A stretch of 64,000 nt of DNA from assembly GCA_937901915.1 (NCBI GenBank), contig CALGUD010000150.1:1-64000 (forward strand). The letters run 5' to 3'. Shown piece after piece: positions 35,317 to 43,845 of the stretch. Source of the stretch: an uncultured Flavobacteriaceae bacterium (GTDB lineage Bacteria; Bacteroidota; Bacteroidia; Flavobacteriales; Flavobacteriaceae). How positions within the stretch are numbered: position 1 is the first letter of the stretch; each line of letters opens with the position of its first letter. Made by a program: the position numbers and the translations under genes. The notes below the pieces were generated by a model that ran no database searches, was not told where the DNA came from, and saw only the letters and a program-made list of their open reading frames with translations.

Positions 35317-36852
35317 ATGCTCACAAAAGTTTATGGTAGTTCTGTATTCGGTATAGAAGCCACCACCATTACTGTTGAAGTAGATGTAGTAAGGGGAGTA
35401 GGCTACCACCTGGTAGGTTTACCCGATAATGCGATTAAGGAAAGCAACTACAGGATTGCTTCTGCACTACTGAATAACGGATTTAGTATTCCCGGTAAAC
35501 GAATCACCATTAATATGGCACCTGCCGATCTGCGAAAAGAAGGCTCTGCTTACGACCTTACCCTTGCCATAGGGATACTCGTAGCATCGGAACAGATACA
35601 AGCTGATGATATAGACAAATACATCATTATGGGCGAATTGTCCCTGGACGGAAGCCTTCAGCCCATAAAAGGGGCTTTACCTATAGTTTTGAAAGCAAAG
35701 GAAGAAGGTTTTAAGGGATTTATACTCCCGGTTCAAAATGCAAAAGAAGCCGCCATTGTAAATGACATTGATGTTTTTGGCGTTGAAAATATAAAACAGG
35801 TCATCAATTTTTTTAATGGAGAAAGTGAATTGGAAAAAACAATCGTTGATACCCGGAAGGAATTCTACAAGAACCTTGATTTCCCTGAATTTGATTTTGC
35901 AGATGTGAAAGGACAGGAAAGTATTAAACGCGCCATGGAAATTGCAGCTGCAGGTGGCCATAATATTATCCTTATCGGGCCGCCGGGAGCAGGGAAGACC
36001 ATGCTCGCAAAGAGGCTACCTTCCATTTTACCTCCAATGACCCTCTATGAAGCCCTTGAAACCACAAAAATCCACAGTGTAGTCGGGAAGGTGAACAATA
36101 CAGGGTTAATGAGCCAAAGGCCTTTTCGTAGTCCACACCACACAATCTCGGATGTTGCCCTTGTAGGGGGTGGCGCCTATCCCCAGCCCGGCGAAATATC
36201 CCTTTCCCATAACGGTGTTTTGTTTTTAGATGAACTGCCTGAGTTTAAACGCAGTGTTTTAGAAGTAATGAGACAACCGTTGGAAGACAGGGAAGTAACA
36301 ATTTCAAGGGCCAGGTTTACCGTAACCTATCCATCCAGCTTTATGTTGGTTGCCAGTATGAACCCGAGTCCGGGAGGGTATTTTAACGACCCCGATGCCC
36401 CGGTAACCTCTTCACCGGCCGAAATGCAACGGTATTTAAGTAAAATATCGGGGCCTTTACTTGATAGAATTGACATACATATAGAAGTAACGCCTGTTCC
36501 TTTTGAAAAACTTTCAGATGAAAGAAAAGGGGAGGACAGTATAGAAATAAGAGAACGGGTAACGGTAGCAAGGGATATTCAAACAAAACGTTTCTTTGAT
36601 TTACCCAATGTGCATTACAATGCCCAAATGAATACAAAGCAGATCCGGGAATACTGTAAACTGGACAGTGCCTCTAAAGAGTTGCTTAAAAATGCTATGG
36701 AAAGGCTCAATTTATCCGCCCGCGCATATGACCGTATATTAAAAGTAGCCCGTACCATAGCCGACCTTGATGGATTGCCTGATGTTAATGGTACACATAT
36801 CAGTGAAGCTATACAATACCGAAGCCTGGACAGGGAAGGATGGCTGGGATGA
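35317..36852 (+). CDS. YifB/ComM family Mg-chelatase-like AAA+ ATPase
   Basis: The 511-residue protein has an N-terminal Lon-protease-like/ChlI-N domain (~1-165, start YGSSVFGIEATTITVEVDV), a Mg-chelatase AAA+ domain with Walker A GPPGAGKT at 221-228, Walker B LFLDELPEF, and a C-terminal domain (~415-511, with SARAYDRILKVARTIADL). ComM in other bacteria is a hexameric helicase that promotes branch migration in natural transformation. Many bacteria without competence genes also have the protein. Stand-alone gene; a competence role is inference from family knowledge. Confidence 0.92.
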   Translation: MLTKVYGSSVFGIEATTITVEVDVVRGVGYHLVGLPDNAIKESNYRIASALLNNGFSIPGKRITINMAPADLRKEGSAYDLTLAIGILVASEQIQADDIDKYIIMGELSLDGSLQPIKGALPIVLKAKEEGFKGFILPVQNAKEAAIVNDIDVFGVENIKQVINFFNGESELEKTIVDTRKEFYKNLDFPEFDFADVKGQESIKRAMEIAAAGGHNIILIGPPGAGKTMLAKRLPSILPPMTLYEALETTKIHSVVGKVNNTGLMSQRPFRSPHHTISDVALVGGGAYPQPGEISLSHNGVLFLDELPEFKRSVLEVMRQPLEDREVTISRARFTVTYPSSFMLVASMNPSPGGYFNDPDAPVTSSPAEMQRYLSKISGPLLDRIDIHIEVTPVPFEKLSDERKGEDSIEIRERVTVARDIQTKRFFDLPNVHYNAQMNTKQIREYCKLDSASKELLKNAMERLNLSARAYDRILKVARTIADLDGLPDVNGTHISEAIQYRSLDREGWLG

Positions 36853-36979
36853 AGTGTAAAGTTTTGATTTTATAGCAAAACCTTACTTTTATAACAAATT
36901 TTAGATAGCAGATTTTAAATGAAATTAGTAACTTGATGGAGTTATAAAAATTCAGTCGTTTAATTTTAAAAACAATTTA

Positions 36980-37732
36980 TTGAAAGATTTGAATAATAGC
37001 ATTATAGATATTAATTGCGATATGGGTGAAGGCTTAAACAATGAACATTTGTTTATGCCTTACATTACTTCATGTAACATAGCGTGTGGAGGTCATGCCG
37101 GAAATAAAGAAACCATGAAAAGAGTAGTGGATATGGCAATTGAACACAATGTAAGTATCGGTGCACATCCATCTTATCCCGATAAAGAGAATTTTGGCAG
37201 AAAATCTATGAACATTTCAAGTCAAGAGCTGATAGATTCCATTCGTGAACAGGTAAATTTACTAAATGAAATAGTAGAAAGTTCAGGGGTTTGCTTAAAT
37301 CACATAAAACCACACGGGGCATTGTATAATGAAGTAGCAGAAGATATGGAACAAGCCCATATTTTTTTTGAAGCCATAAAAGATTTTAAAGAATATTGTG
37401 AACTTTATATTTTATCAAACTCCTTTGCTGTTACTGTAGCCCGTCAAAAAAACTTCCGTGTAAAAGAAGAAGCTTTTGCAGATCGAAATTATAATAACGA
37501 CTTAAGTCTGGTGTCCAGAGTAAAAGAAAACGCAGTTTTAACCGATCCGCAGGCTGTACTTGAACATGTAAAAGGTATTTTAAATGGGAAAGTAAAAACT
37601 ATGGATGGTAATCTCGTATCGATTAATGCTGACACTTTTTGTATTCATTCCGATACAGAAAACGCTCAACATCTGGTAAAAACACTCTATGAGAAGCTTA
37701 TTAAATCGGGATATAGCGTTAGTGGAATATAG
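36980..37732 (+). CDS. pxpA: 5-oxoprolinase subunit A
   Basis: The 250-residue LamB/YcsF protein has the family start DINCDMGEG near residue 10, the CNIACGGHAGN block near 33, GAHPSYPD near 60 and HIKPHGALYN near 97. With PxpB and PxpC it forms an ATP-dependent 5-oxoprolinase that opens pyroglutamate to glutamate. No ATG precedes the conserved start, so the TTG at 36980 is used (Met-Lys-Asp-Leu). It overlaps pxpB. Confidence 0.93.
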   Translation: MKDLNNSIIDINCDMGEGLNNEHLFMPYITSCNIACGGHAGNKETMKRVVDMAIEHNVSIGAHPSYPDKENFGRKSMNISSQELIDSIREQVNLLNEIVESSGVCLNHIKPHGALYNEVAEDMEQAHIFFEAIKDFKEYCELYILSNSFAVTVARQKNFRVKEEAFADRNYNNDLSLVSRVKENAVLTDPQAVLEHVKGILNGKVKTMDGNLVSINADTFCIHSDTENAQHLVKTLYEKLIKSGYSVSGI

Positions 37733-38444
37733 CCTTGTATATAAACCTTTTGGTTCAAATGCTATTTTAATTGAATGGCCTTCTAAAATCGATGAAGGTA
37801 TTTTAGATGATATAGTTTCCTTTAAAAGAACAATCATAAAAGAATATACAGATATTGAAGTTGTCCCTGCTTATCATTCTCTTACCATCATCTTTAAAAG
37901 TGAAATTGATTTTGAACTTTTAAAGAAAAATCTTAGAACCTTATATAATTCAGTAAAAAAAGGAATTTCATTTCCTAAAAAGATTTGGCATATCCCGGTG
38001 TGTTATAGTGAAGAATATGGTTTGGATATTAAAGAGTATACAAAAATTAAAGGTTTTTCATTAACAAAACTCATACAACTCCACACTGGACCTCTCTATA
38101 CAGTTTTTTGTATTGGCTTTTTACCCGGATTTATGTATTTAGGAGGATTGGACGCTGAACTACATCAGCCACGACGTAGTGCACCTCGTTTAAAGATACC
38201 AAAAGGATCCGTTGGAATAGGAGGGGAGCAAACCGGCGTTTATCCACAGGCATCACCGGGAGGATGGAATATAATAGGTAATTCACCGGTTCAGTTTTTT
38301 GATCCTAATAACCGTAATCCGTGCAGGATAAGCGTAGGCGACAAAGTAAAATTTTATGATGTTTCTGAAGCAGAGTATGAATTGTTATCCATACAGGTTG
38401 AAACCGGAATTTATAATATGGAAAGTGAGGTAATACATGATTAA
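37722..38444 (+). CDS. pxpB: 5-oxoprolinase subunit B
   Basis: The 240-residue KipI-like protein has the typical N-terminal YKPFGSNAILIEWP, the central GPLYTVFCIGFLPGFMYLGGL block near 130 and the C-terminal RKIPKGSVGIGGEQTGVYP-type region (around 175). An upstream ATG at 37689 would add 11 residues and overlap pxpA by 44 bases. The GTG at 37722 is preferred because homologues begin just before the YKPFG segment and the overlap is then 11 bases. The stop overlaps pxpC by 8 bases, so the three subunits are coupled. Confidence 0.88.
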   Translation: MEYSLVYKPFGSNAILIEWPSKIDEGILDDIVSFKRTIIKEYTDIEVVPAYHSLTIIFKSEIDFELLKKNLRTLYNSVKKGISFPKKIWHIPVCYSEEYGLDIKEYTKIKGFSLTKLIQLHTGPLYTVFCIGFLPGFMYLGGLDAELHQPRRSAPRLKIPKGSVGIGGEQTGVYPQASPGGWNIIGNSPVQFFDPNNRNPCRISVGDKVKFYDVSEAEYELLSIQVETGIYNMESEVIHD

Positions 38445-39279
38445 GGTATTAAGCCCCGGATTGTTTAGCACCATCCAGGATATGGGCAGGTTTGGTTACA
38501 GGGATAAAGGAGTTCCGGTAAGCGGTGCCATGGATGCTGCCTCAGCACAACTGGCAAATATGTTGTTAGGTAACAGCAATAATGATGCAGTTATGGAAAT
38601 AACAATGAAAGGGCCCAGACTCAGGTTTAATTGTAATACCTGCATTGTTATAACCGGTGCTTTGTTAAACCCATCTATTAATAATGTACCCGTAAGCAAC
38701 AATAAAGTATATGATATTCAAAAGGGCGATACATTGGGTTTTGGAAAATTGGAATCCGGGTTAAGGACTTACCTGGCTGTAAAAAACGGATTTAAAACAA
38801 GTGTAGTTATGAACAGCCGGTCTCAATACGAATCAATAACCGGAATTTCAAGTATCCGCAAAGGAGATATAATGGAAATAGATGATTTTCCTTATTCGAA
38901 AATGAGGACATCAAATACGGCGATACGTGTAAAATGGATGCAAAATGAAATTTTACAAGTACTCAGAGGCCCGGAGTATGATTTATTATCCGATAAGCAA
39001 AAGAATGAGTTAAATGAAACTATTTTTACAGTGGCCAATGAAAACAATAGGATGGCTTGTCAGCTTAATGGAGAATTAAGTCCGCACTCACACTCCATAT
39101 ACACTTCCGCTACGCTCCCGGGCACAGTACAGTTGACACCATCAGGAAAACTGATTGTGCTTATGAAGGATGCCCAGACAACCGGAGGTTATCCACGAAT
39201 ATTACAGTTAACAGAAGAAGCAATCTGTATCCTGGCGCAAAAGTCAACAGGTGAAAATGTAAGATTTAGTATAAGCTAA
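38437..39279 (+). CDS. pxpC: 5-oxoprolinase subunit C
   Basis: The 280-residue KipA / biotin-dependent carboxyltransferase-like protein has SPGLFSTIQDMGRFGYRDKG near residue 5, GAMDAASAQLANMLLGN near 28 and the C-terminal LTPSGKLIVLMKDAQTTGGYP near 234. It completes the PxpABC complex. Start ATG overlaps the pxpB stop (ATGATTAA). It is followed after 9 bases by a small convergent gene. Recycling of 5-oxoproline from spontaneous glutamine or glutathione cyclisation is the usual role. Confidence 0.93.
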   Translation: MIKVLSPGLFSTIQDMGRFGYRDKGVPVSGAMDAASAQLANMLLGNSNNDAVMEITMKGPRLRFNCNTCIVITGALLNPSINNVPVSNNKVYDIQKGDTLGFGKLESGLRTYLAVKNGFKTSVVMNSRSQYESITGISSIRKGDIMEIDDFPYSKMRTSNTAIRVKWMQNEILQVLRGPEYDLLSDKQKNELNETIFTVANENNRMACQLNGELSPHSHSIYTSATLPGTVQLTPSGKLIVLMKDAQTTGGYPRILQLTEEAICILAQKSTGENVRFSIS

Positions 39280-39288
39280 TAGCAGATA

Positions 39289-39525
39289 CTAATTATTTTT
39301 TTCACTATTAACCTCCCTGGCCAGAAGCTCAATAATATCTTCTTCAGACATGGACTTTAAAATATGCTCTGCCGTAGTTTTAAAATTTTCATGATTTAAA
39401 AACAAACGCCAAACTGCATGAATAAATTCTGAAAAATTGAGACCTTCATTCCATTCTACCATTTTAGCAGATTTAGCCTTAAATAGAAGGTTCCTGATGT
39501 GCATTTGTGGTTCCATAATTTTCAT
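39289..39525 (-). CDS. Small hypothetical protein, paralogue of 39783-40037
   Basis: The 78-residue acidic protein of unknown family shares with its neighbour the pattern W-N-(E/D)-G-L-N-F-(S/A)-E-F-I-H-A-(V/L)-W-R-L-F-L, then H-(E/D)-x-F-K and a C-terminal E-(E/D)-x-I-E-L-L-A-(R/Q)-E. It is likely mostly helical and cytoplasmic. It converges on pxpC. The paralogous pair supports it being a real gene. Confidence 0.6.
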   Translation of the reverse strand: MKIMEPQMHIRNLLFKAKSAKMVEWNEGLNFSEFIHAVWRLFLNHENFKTTAEHILKSMSEEDIIELLAREVNSEKNN

Positions 39526-39752
39526 CCATAGACCTTTAGTTAAAAATCGTAGTCTAGAAGTTTAAAGTTAAGATAGGGGTATCTTTTAAATTACTTCAAT
39601 CCATTGAACAATTAACGTAAAAAAATAATTAACAACTGAGGGGTGTTATTAATTTTAAATAAAAATATGAAGTTATCACATTGTTTAAACAAAAAAAATA
39701 ATATGTTTTCAACAATGTTATTAATATTTTGTAAATATAAAAATGAGACTCT

Positions 39753-39775
39753 CTGTAAAAAAAATGTATTTACAG
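39753..39775 (-). terminator. Weak hairpin (CTGTAAA/TTTACAG) after the second small paralogue
   Basis: A 7-bp stem (39753-39759 with 39769-39775) lies 8 bases beyond the stop of the small gene at 39783. No strong T tract on the minus strand, so the call is tentative. Confidence 0.3.
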
Positions 39776-39782
39776 TAGATTG

Positions 39783-40037
39783 TTACACATTCTTTAATTC
39801 CTGGGCGAGTAACTCAATAGCATTTTCTTCAGGTATTTCTTCCAGTATTTTACTTGCAGAAACTTTAAAGCTATCATGTCTGAGGAATAAACGCCATAAT
39901 GCATGAATAAATTCTGCAAAATTCAAACCGTCATTCCATTGGGCAAGGTTACTGTCTTTAGCTTTTTGGATCAGGGCCCTCATCAATAACCTTGTGTCTG
40001 TAGTATTTACTGTTGTAGTTTTCATAAACATCCTCAT
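39783..40037 (-). CDS. Small hypothetical protein, paralogue of 39289-39525
   Basis: The 84-residue protein has the conserved core WNDGLNFAEFIHALWRLFL, then RHDSFKVSASKIL and ENAIELLAQEL. About half of the aligned residues are the same as in its neighbour 257 bases away, so the pair arose by local duplication. Met1 or Met4 may be the start. No domain is recognised. It is divergent from the PTG-protein/7-TM locus that begins at 40287. Confidence 0.6.
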   Translation of the reverse strand: MRMFMKTTTVNTTDTRLLMRALIQKAKDSNLAQWNDGLNFAEFIHALWRLFLRHDSFKVSASKILEEIPEENAIELLAQELKNV

Positions 40038-40146
40038 TTAATTAAACTTTTGCAAAATAAATAGTGTAAGCAGGTTATTTGGGTAAAGATTTGAGCATGT
40101 AAATAAACTTTTCTTTCTGTTAATTAGCAAATAAATTCGATCTAAA

Positions 40147-40167
40147 GGGGAAAAACCCCGTTTTTTT
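40147..40167 (+). terminator. Orphan intrinsic terminator (GGGG/CCCC hairpin with T7)
   Basis: GGGG (40147-40150), loop AAAAA, CCCC (40156-40159), then G and T7. There is no plus-strand gene upstream within this gap, only a divergent small gene. It may therefore end a small RNA or a 5' leader of the 40287 gene. Confidence 0.5.
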
Positions 40168-40286
40168 ACAAATAATAAATTTTAAATTGCAGAAAATGAG
40201 GGTTATATGAATTCCGTAATTTGTACGGTAAGGTTTGGTATGGAAAAACTTCATATCTTTAATGTAATTAACCAAAATATAAAATT

Positions 40287-40985
40287 ATGAAAAAAAGTTA
40301 TTTAAAGTTTCAACTCCTGACTTTTGTAGTTGCTTCACTTTTGCTAAGTTCTTGTGATACTGTAAGAAACGGAGACAACGAAGAGGTAAAGGATGAGTTT
40401 CCTGAAAAGAAAATTCAATTTGACCAGGCTACTCAGATGAGTAAAAAGTTTAAAAAGGACATGATTTATTATTTTGCTATAGCCAATGCTTATGAAAACT
40501 TAGTAGATGAACTAGATAGTCTTTCTCAAACAAGGGAGGGTGACCCTAAACAGCAATCAAATGTTAATTTGAGTGCTGAAGAATATTCAAAACTCCTGAC
40601 AAAACTTAAAGAAGATGTTTCTGCGAAAATGGAATCGGAAGCTTTTAGTGATGAAGTTGGTAATCAAAAATTTGTGATGTCTGTATCTAGCTGGTATAGT
40701 TTAAAAGAGCTTGATAATTTTATAAAATATAGTAAAAAAATCGCCCAGGAAAATGGAAATACCATGGATGGTATCCGAATATACATTGGAGTAGTACCGG
40801 CTGAAGAAGGTTATCGTAAGGATAGGTGGAATCACCTGACTACATTTTTATCCCCGACAGGAACGCCAAATACTCAAACAGGGTCATTTATAAGTGCACC
40901 TTTTTATGGTAATGCAGATTTAGATCAACCTAATGAAGACTATGGTGGTCAAGGGACTCCTCCTGATGCAACACATCCACAATAA
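40287..40985 (+). CDS. Lipoprotein with a PTG-motif domain, unknown function (module component A1)
   Basis: The 232-residue lipoprotein (lipobox LLLSSC, Cys23) is not a recognised family. Its C-terminal ~100 residues carry a domain shared with the protein at 41797-42216: S-W-Y-S-L-K-E-L-D then I-K-Y, G-I-R-I-Y-I-G, T-T-F-L-S-P-T-G and a tail ending Y-G-G-Q-G-T-P-P. The first ~100 residues are helical and charged. It begins a compact gene set: 60 bases to a 7-TM gene, then a second copy of both and a two-component system. The -7-like TATCTTTA at 40254-40261 may be the promoter. Function unknown. Confidence 0.75.
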   Translation: MKKSYLKFQLLTFVVASLLLSSCDTVRNGDNEEVKDEFPEKKIQFDQATQMSKKFKKDMIYYFAIANAYENLVDELDSLSQTREGDPKQQSNVNLSAEEYSKLLTKLKEDVSAKMESEAFSDEVGNQKFVMSVSSWYSLKELDNFIKYSKKIAQENGNTMDGIRIYIGVVPAEEGYRKDRWNHLTTFLSPTGTPNTQTGSFISAPFYGNADLDQPNEDYGGQGTPPDATHPQ

Positions 40986-41045
40986 TAATCAAAATTGAAG
41001 AACAATAAATGGATTTTCTATATATAAAAGTATAAAATTTATTCA

Positions 41046-41783
41046 ATGAATGATTTTGAGTTCTACTTTAGAAAGTCCATTTATCTATTTGAAATTGCTT
41101 GTGCTATTGTAGCTACTTTTACGTACAAGACATACCGAAATACCCCTGCTAAAATTTTCTTACCTTTTTTATGGTTCACTGTTTTAACTGAAAGCTTTGG
41201 GGAAGTTCCATGGATTTTCCGGTCTAATGAGAATGGTTATCTCATACGGTTTTTGAAAAGTTTCATGTCGGTAGACCTTTTAACATCCTCTACATGGATA
41301 TATAATATATATTCAATAATATCATTTTATGTATTTGTATGTTACTACAAAAAATTAACTTACGAGGCGAAAATTTATAACAAAATTATTTTATTGTTAC
41401 TATTTACGTATACCTTATCAGTTGTAATAGATTTTACACAAAATTTTGAATTTTTTAATTCAAAAAATGTTATGATCAATAACCACAAAATTGTTGGAGT
41501 ATTTTGCACTTTAATATCAACATTTCTTTATATGCAAATAGTGTTAAGAAGTGATGAGATATTAACCTTCCATAAAACATTGCCGTTTTGGATTACTGTG
41601 GGATTGTTATTTTTTAATTTAGTAACAATACCAATTTTTATTTTCGCCCAACAGCTTCAATTTTCAGAAAAAGTCTATGTTTACATATTAACGTTGTCAA
41701 ATTATATTATGTATGGATCTTTTATAATCGGTTTTGTAAAAAATGCTAGGCAACAAAAACAAAATATATCCCTAACTAATTAA
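41046..41783 (+). CDS. Seven-transmembrane protein, unknown function (module component B1)
   Basis: The 245-residue protein shows seven hydrophobic segments: about 11-27, 37-55, 82-101, 109-130, 145-165, 180-202 and 209-231. It is homologous to the protein at 42228-42941. The strongest shared blocks are IYLFE near the start, T-E-(S/T)-(I/F)-G in helix 2, V-D-x-x-Q-N-F-E-F after helix 4, TLPFWITVGLLFF and TIPIFIFAQQLQFS in helix 6, and LSNYxxYGSxIxGF in helix 7. Residues conserved in the helices suggest a receptor or channel rather than a random membrane protein. Not a family I can name. It lies 60 bases after the lipoprotein gene and 13 bases before the second small protein. Confidence 0.75.
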   Translation: MNDFEFYFRKSIYLFEIACAIVATFTYKTYRNTPAKIFLPFLWFTVLTESFGEVPWIFRSNENGYLIRFLKSFMSVDLLTSSTWIYNIYSIISFYVFVCYYKKLTYEAKIYNKIILLLLFTYTLSVVIDFTQNFEFFNSKNVMINNHKIVGVFCTLISTFLYMQIVLRSDEILTFHKTLPFWITVGLLFFNLVTIPIFIFAQQLQFSEKVYVYILTLSNYIMYGSFIIGFVKNARQQKQNISLTN

Positions 41784-41796
41784 TATATTTTAAAAA

Positions 41797-42216
41797 ATGA
41801 GTAAGAAACCTAAAAAATGTATTTCAGTAAAAGAAGCCAGAAAACTGGAAAAAAATTACGTTGAAACAATTGAAAAAACGCTTAAAAAAGAATTAGGATG
41901 CGAAGAATGCCGTGAGTTCTGGTGGTCATTAGAAGAAATAGAAGAATATATAGATTATGTAAAAAGCGAAGCCAAAGGAAAAGGGTATAAAAACCTGGGA
42001 CTTCGGTTTTATCTTGGCCACTATGGAAAAAATAAATCTAAAGACAATGAACAAACCACTATGTTTATAGCTCCTACAGGCGTACACGCAAAAGAAGGTT
42101 TAGCTTCCATAAAGGGGAAAACAGTGGGTGCAATGAAGGCAGAGGCAGATGATAACATTTATGACATCGATGCTTATAATGGAGCTTATGGAGGTGTGCC
42201 TCCTAAAAAATATTGA
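41797..42216 (+). CDS. Cytoplasmic PTG-motif protein, unknown function (module component A2)
   Basis: The 139-residue protein has no signal peptide, unlike its paralogue at 40287-40985. It shares the domain W-W-S-L-E-E-I-E-E-Y-I-D-Y, G-L-R-F-Y-L-G, T-T-M-F-I-A-P-T-G and the tail Y-G-G-V-P-P. The N-terminal half has two Cys (E-L-G-C-E-E-C) that could bind metal or form a disulfide. Spacing to its neighbours is 13 and 11 bases. A missing signal may mean a cytoplasmic location, or that the partner delivers a signal across the membrane; both are speculation. Confidence 0.7.
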   Translation: MSKKPKKCISVKEARKLEKNYVETIEKTLKKELGCEECREFWWSLEEIEEYIDYVKSEAKGKGYKNLGLRFYLGHYGKNKSKDNEQTTMFIAPTGVHAKEGLASIKGKTVGAMKAEADDNIYDIDAYNGAYGGVPPKKY

Positions 42217-42227
42217 TTTATAAATAA

Positions 42228-42941
42228 TTGGAGACATTAAGGAGTAGTATATATTATTTAGAGGCTATTTGTTTACTTTTTGCTTTTATTACTTATAAAA
42301 GCTATTCCCGTACTCCAAATGTCTATATTTTAATACTACTTATATTAACATTTTTAATTGAGACCATAGGTTTTTTTAATTATAATTATCCCAACAATTA
42401 TTTTATAGAAAGTCTTAAGAATCTTGTAGGTTCAAAATTAATTGATGAAAATTTATGGCTGTATAATTTAGGGATGGTTTTCACTTTTGTAATTTATATA
42501 ATGTATTACTACAAGTTGTTGAAATCATTGAAAAGCAAATTTTTTCTCAAAATTATATTCATAATATATATAATAGTTTGCATAGTTGACATTGTCCAGA
42601 ATTTTGAATTTATAACTGTACAATACTTCAATTATGTTCGAATTTTTGGGGCATTGTCATTACTGGTATGCTCAGTTTTATATTTAAATGAAGTCTTTAA
42701 AAGTAACAGGGTTTTATATTTTTATAAAACGCTGCCTTTTTGGGTAACTATTGGAGCTTTAGTATTTTATCTGACTACAATTCCAATATTCATCTTTGCA
42801 AGTCAATTGAAGTTTTCACATAAAATTTATGTTATCATTTTAGTTTTATCCAATTATGTACTATATGGCTCTATGATTCTTGGTTTTATAATAAATGCAT
42901 ACCAGAAAAGAAAACATAATAAAAAAGTAGTTGCAAATTAA
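42228..42941 (+). CDS. Seven-transmembrane protein, unknown function (module component B2)
   Basis: The 237-residue paralogue of the protein at 41046-41783 has the same seven hydrophobic segments and conserved blocks (TLPFWVTIGALVF, TIPIFIFASQLKFS, LSNYVLYGSMILGF). The gene starts with TTG (Met-Glu-Thr-Leu) 11 bases after the preceding stop; no better ATG exists upstream of the first helix. Homology between B1 and B2 spans almost their whole length, but residue identity falls outside helices 4-7. Next to it lies the kinase gene, 116 bases on. Confidence 0.75.
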   Translation: METLRSSIYYLEAICLLFAFITYKSYSRTPNVYILILLILTFLIETIGFFNYNYPNNYFIESLKNLVGSKLIDENLWLYNLGMVFTFVIYIMYYYKLLKSLKSKFFLKIIFIIYIIVCIVDIVQNFEFITVQYFNYVRIFGALSLLVCSVLYLNEVFKSNRVLYFYKTLPFWVTIGALVFYLTTIPIFIFASQLKFSHKIYVIILVLSNYVLYGSMILGFIINAYQKRKHNKKVVAN

Positions 42942-42960
42942 GTAAAATGGGGAATTTTAC
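42942..42960 (+). promoter_or_regulatory. Hairpin/inverted repeat GTAAAAT...ATTTTAC after component B2
   Basis: A perfect 7-bp inverted repeat (42942-42948 with 42954-42960, loop GGGGA) lies between the second 7-TM gene and the kinase. No T tract follows, so it may be an operator or RNA hairpin rather than a terminator. Confidence 0.35.
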
Positions 42961-42984
42961 CCTTTCCAGGGCTGTATATATACT

Positions 42985-42992
42985 TAATTTTG
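42985..42992 (+). promoter_or_regulatory. Candidate -7 box (TAATTTTG) for the kinase/regulator pair
   Basis: Exact TAnnTTTG match 65 bases before the kinase ATG at 43058 and just after the inverted repeat, suggesting an internal promoter. Confidence 0.4.
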
Positions 42993-43057
42993 TACCTTAA
43001 TATTACTTTACATTAAGTATTGAATATAAAAACCAGTTTCCCTTTTCCCAAAATTAC

Positions 43058-43843
43058 ATGGAAAACGAAAAAGAAATTATAAGTCTTATAATATATATAA
43101 GCATACTCATAGTAATTCTTGTTGTATTTGTGGTTACATTTTTTTTGGCGTATCAGCGTAGAAAAACACAACTTCTGATTGAGAAAGCAGATGAAAAACA
43201 AAAGTTTGAGTCAGAGTTAACCCTGGCACAAACGGAAATACAGGAGCAGACTTTTAAAAATATAAGCTGGGAGCTACATGATAATATAGGCCAGTTATTA
43301 TCTGTAGCCAAGTTGCAATTAAATATGTTGCAGTCAAATATCCCGGAAGCATACAAAACCAATTATAATGAAGCCTCCGAAGTATTGGGAAAAGCACTTA
43401 AAGAACTCAGGCAATTATCAAAAACCCTGAATACCGATTTTGTGTCGAGCATAGGTTTACAGGAATCATTAGAAACTGAGATAGACAGGTTTAAAAGAAT
43501 AAATTTCCTGGATATTGAATACAACGCAAAAGGGGAAAATGTTGAAATTGACAAAAAAAATGAAATCATTATTTTTCGGATTTTCCAGGAATGTTTTTCT
43601 AATGTGGTTAAATATTCTAAGGCCACCAAACTGGACGTTGTATTGGATTATAGGAAAAAAGAGCTTTTTATCTCGGTAGTTGATAACGGTATTGGTTTTG
43701 ACACTGATCTGGTTGAAAAAGGTACAGGCCTTATGAACATGCGTAAACGGGCGGAACTAATAAATGCAAATTTTTTAATAGAAACTGAAAAAAACAAGGG
43801 GGTTTCCATAACTTTGACATATCCTTACAAGCAACCAGACTAA
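43058..43843 (+). CDS. NarL-family sensor histidine kinase (HisKA_3 type)
   Basis: The 261-residue kinase has one N-terminal transmembrane segment (about 9-31), a coiled-coil linker, the HisKA_3 phosphoacceptor His74 in ELHDNIGQ, an HATPase N box (QECFSNVVKYSKA), G1 box VVDNGIGFD and G2 GTGLMNMRKRAE. There is no periplasmic loop or other sensor domain, so it must sense through its membrane helix or a partner. The 7-TM/PTG-protein genes just upstream are the obvious candidates. Two bases separate it from its response regulator. Confidence 0.9.
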   Translation: MENEKEIISLIIYISILIVILVVFVVTFFLAYQRRKTQLLIEKADEKQKFESELTLAQTEIQEQTFKNISWELHDNIGQLLSVAKLQLNMLQSNIPEAYKTNYNEASEVLGKALKELRQLSKTLNTDFVSSIGLQESLETEIDRFKRINFLDIEYNAKGENVEIDKKNEIIIFRIFQECFSNVVKYSKATKLDVVLDYRKKELFISVVDNGIGFDTDLVEKGTGLMNMRKRAELINANFLIETEKNKGVSITLTYPYKQPD

Positions 43844-43845
43844 AA

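Noticed and set aside
38240..38248. A perfect DnaA box TTATCCACA
   Set aside because: Single copy inside the pxpB coding sequence, so a chance match.
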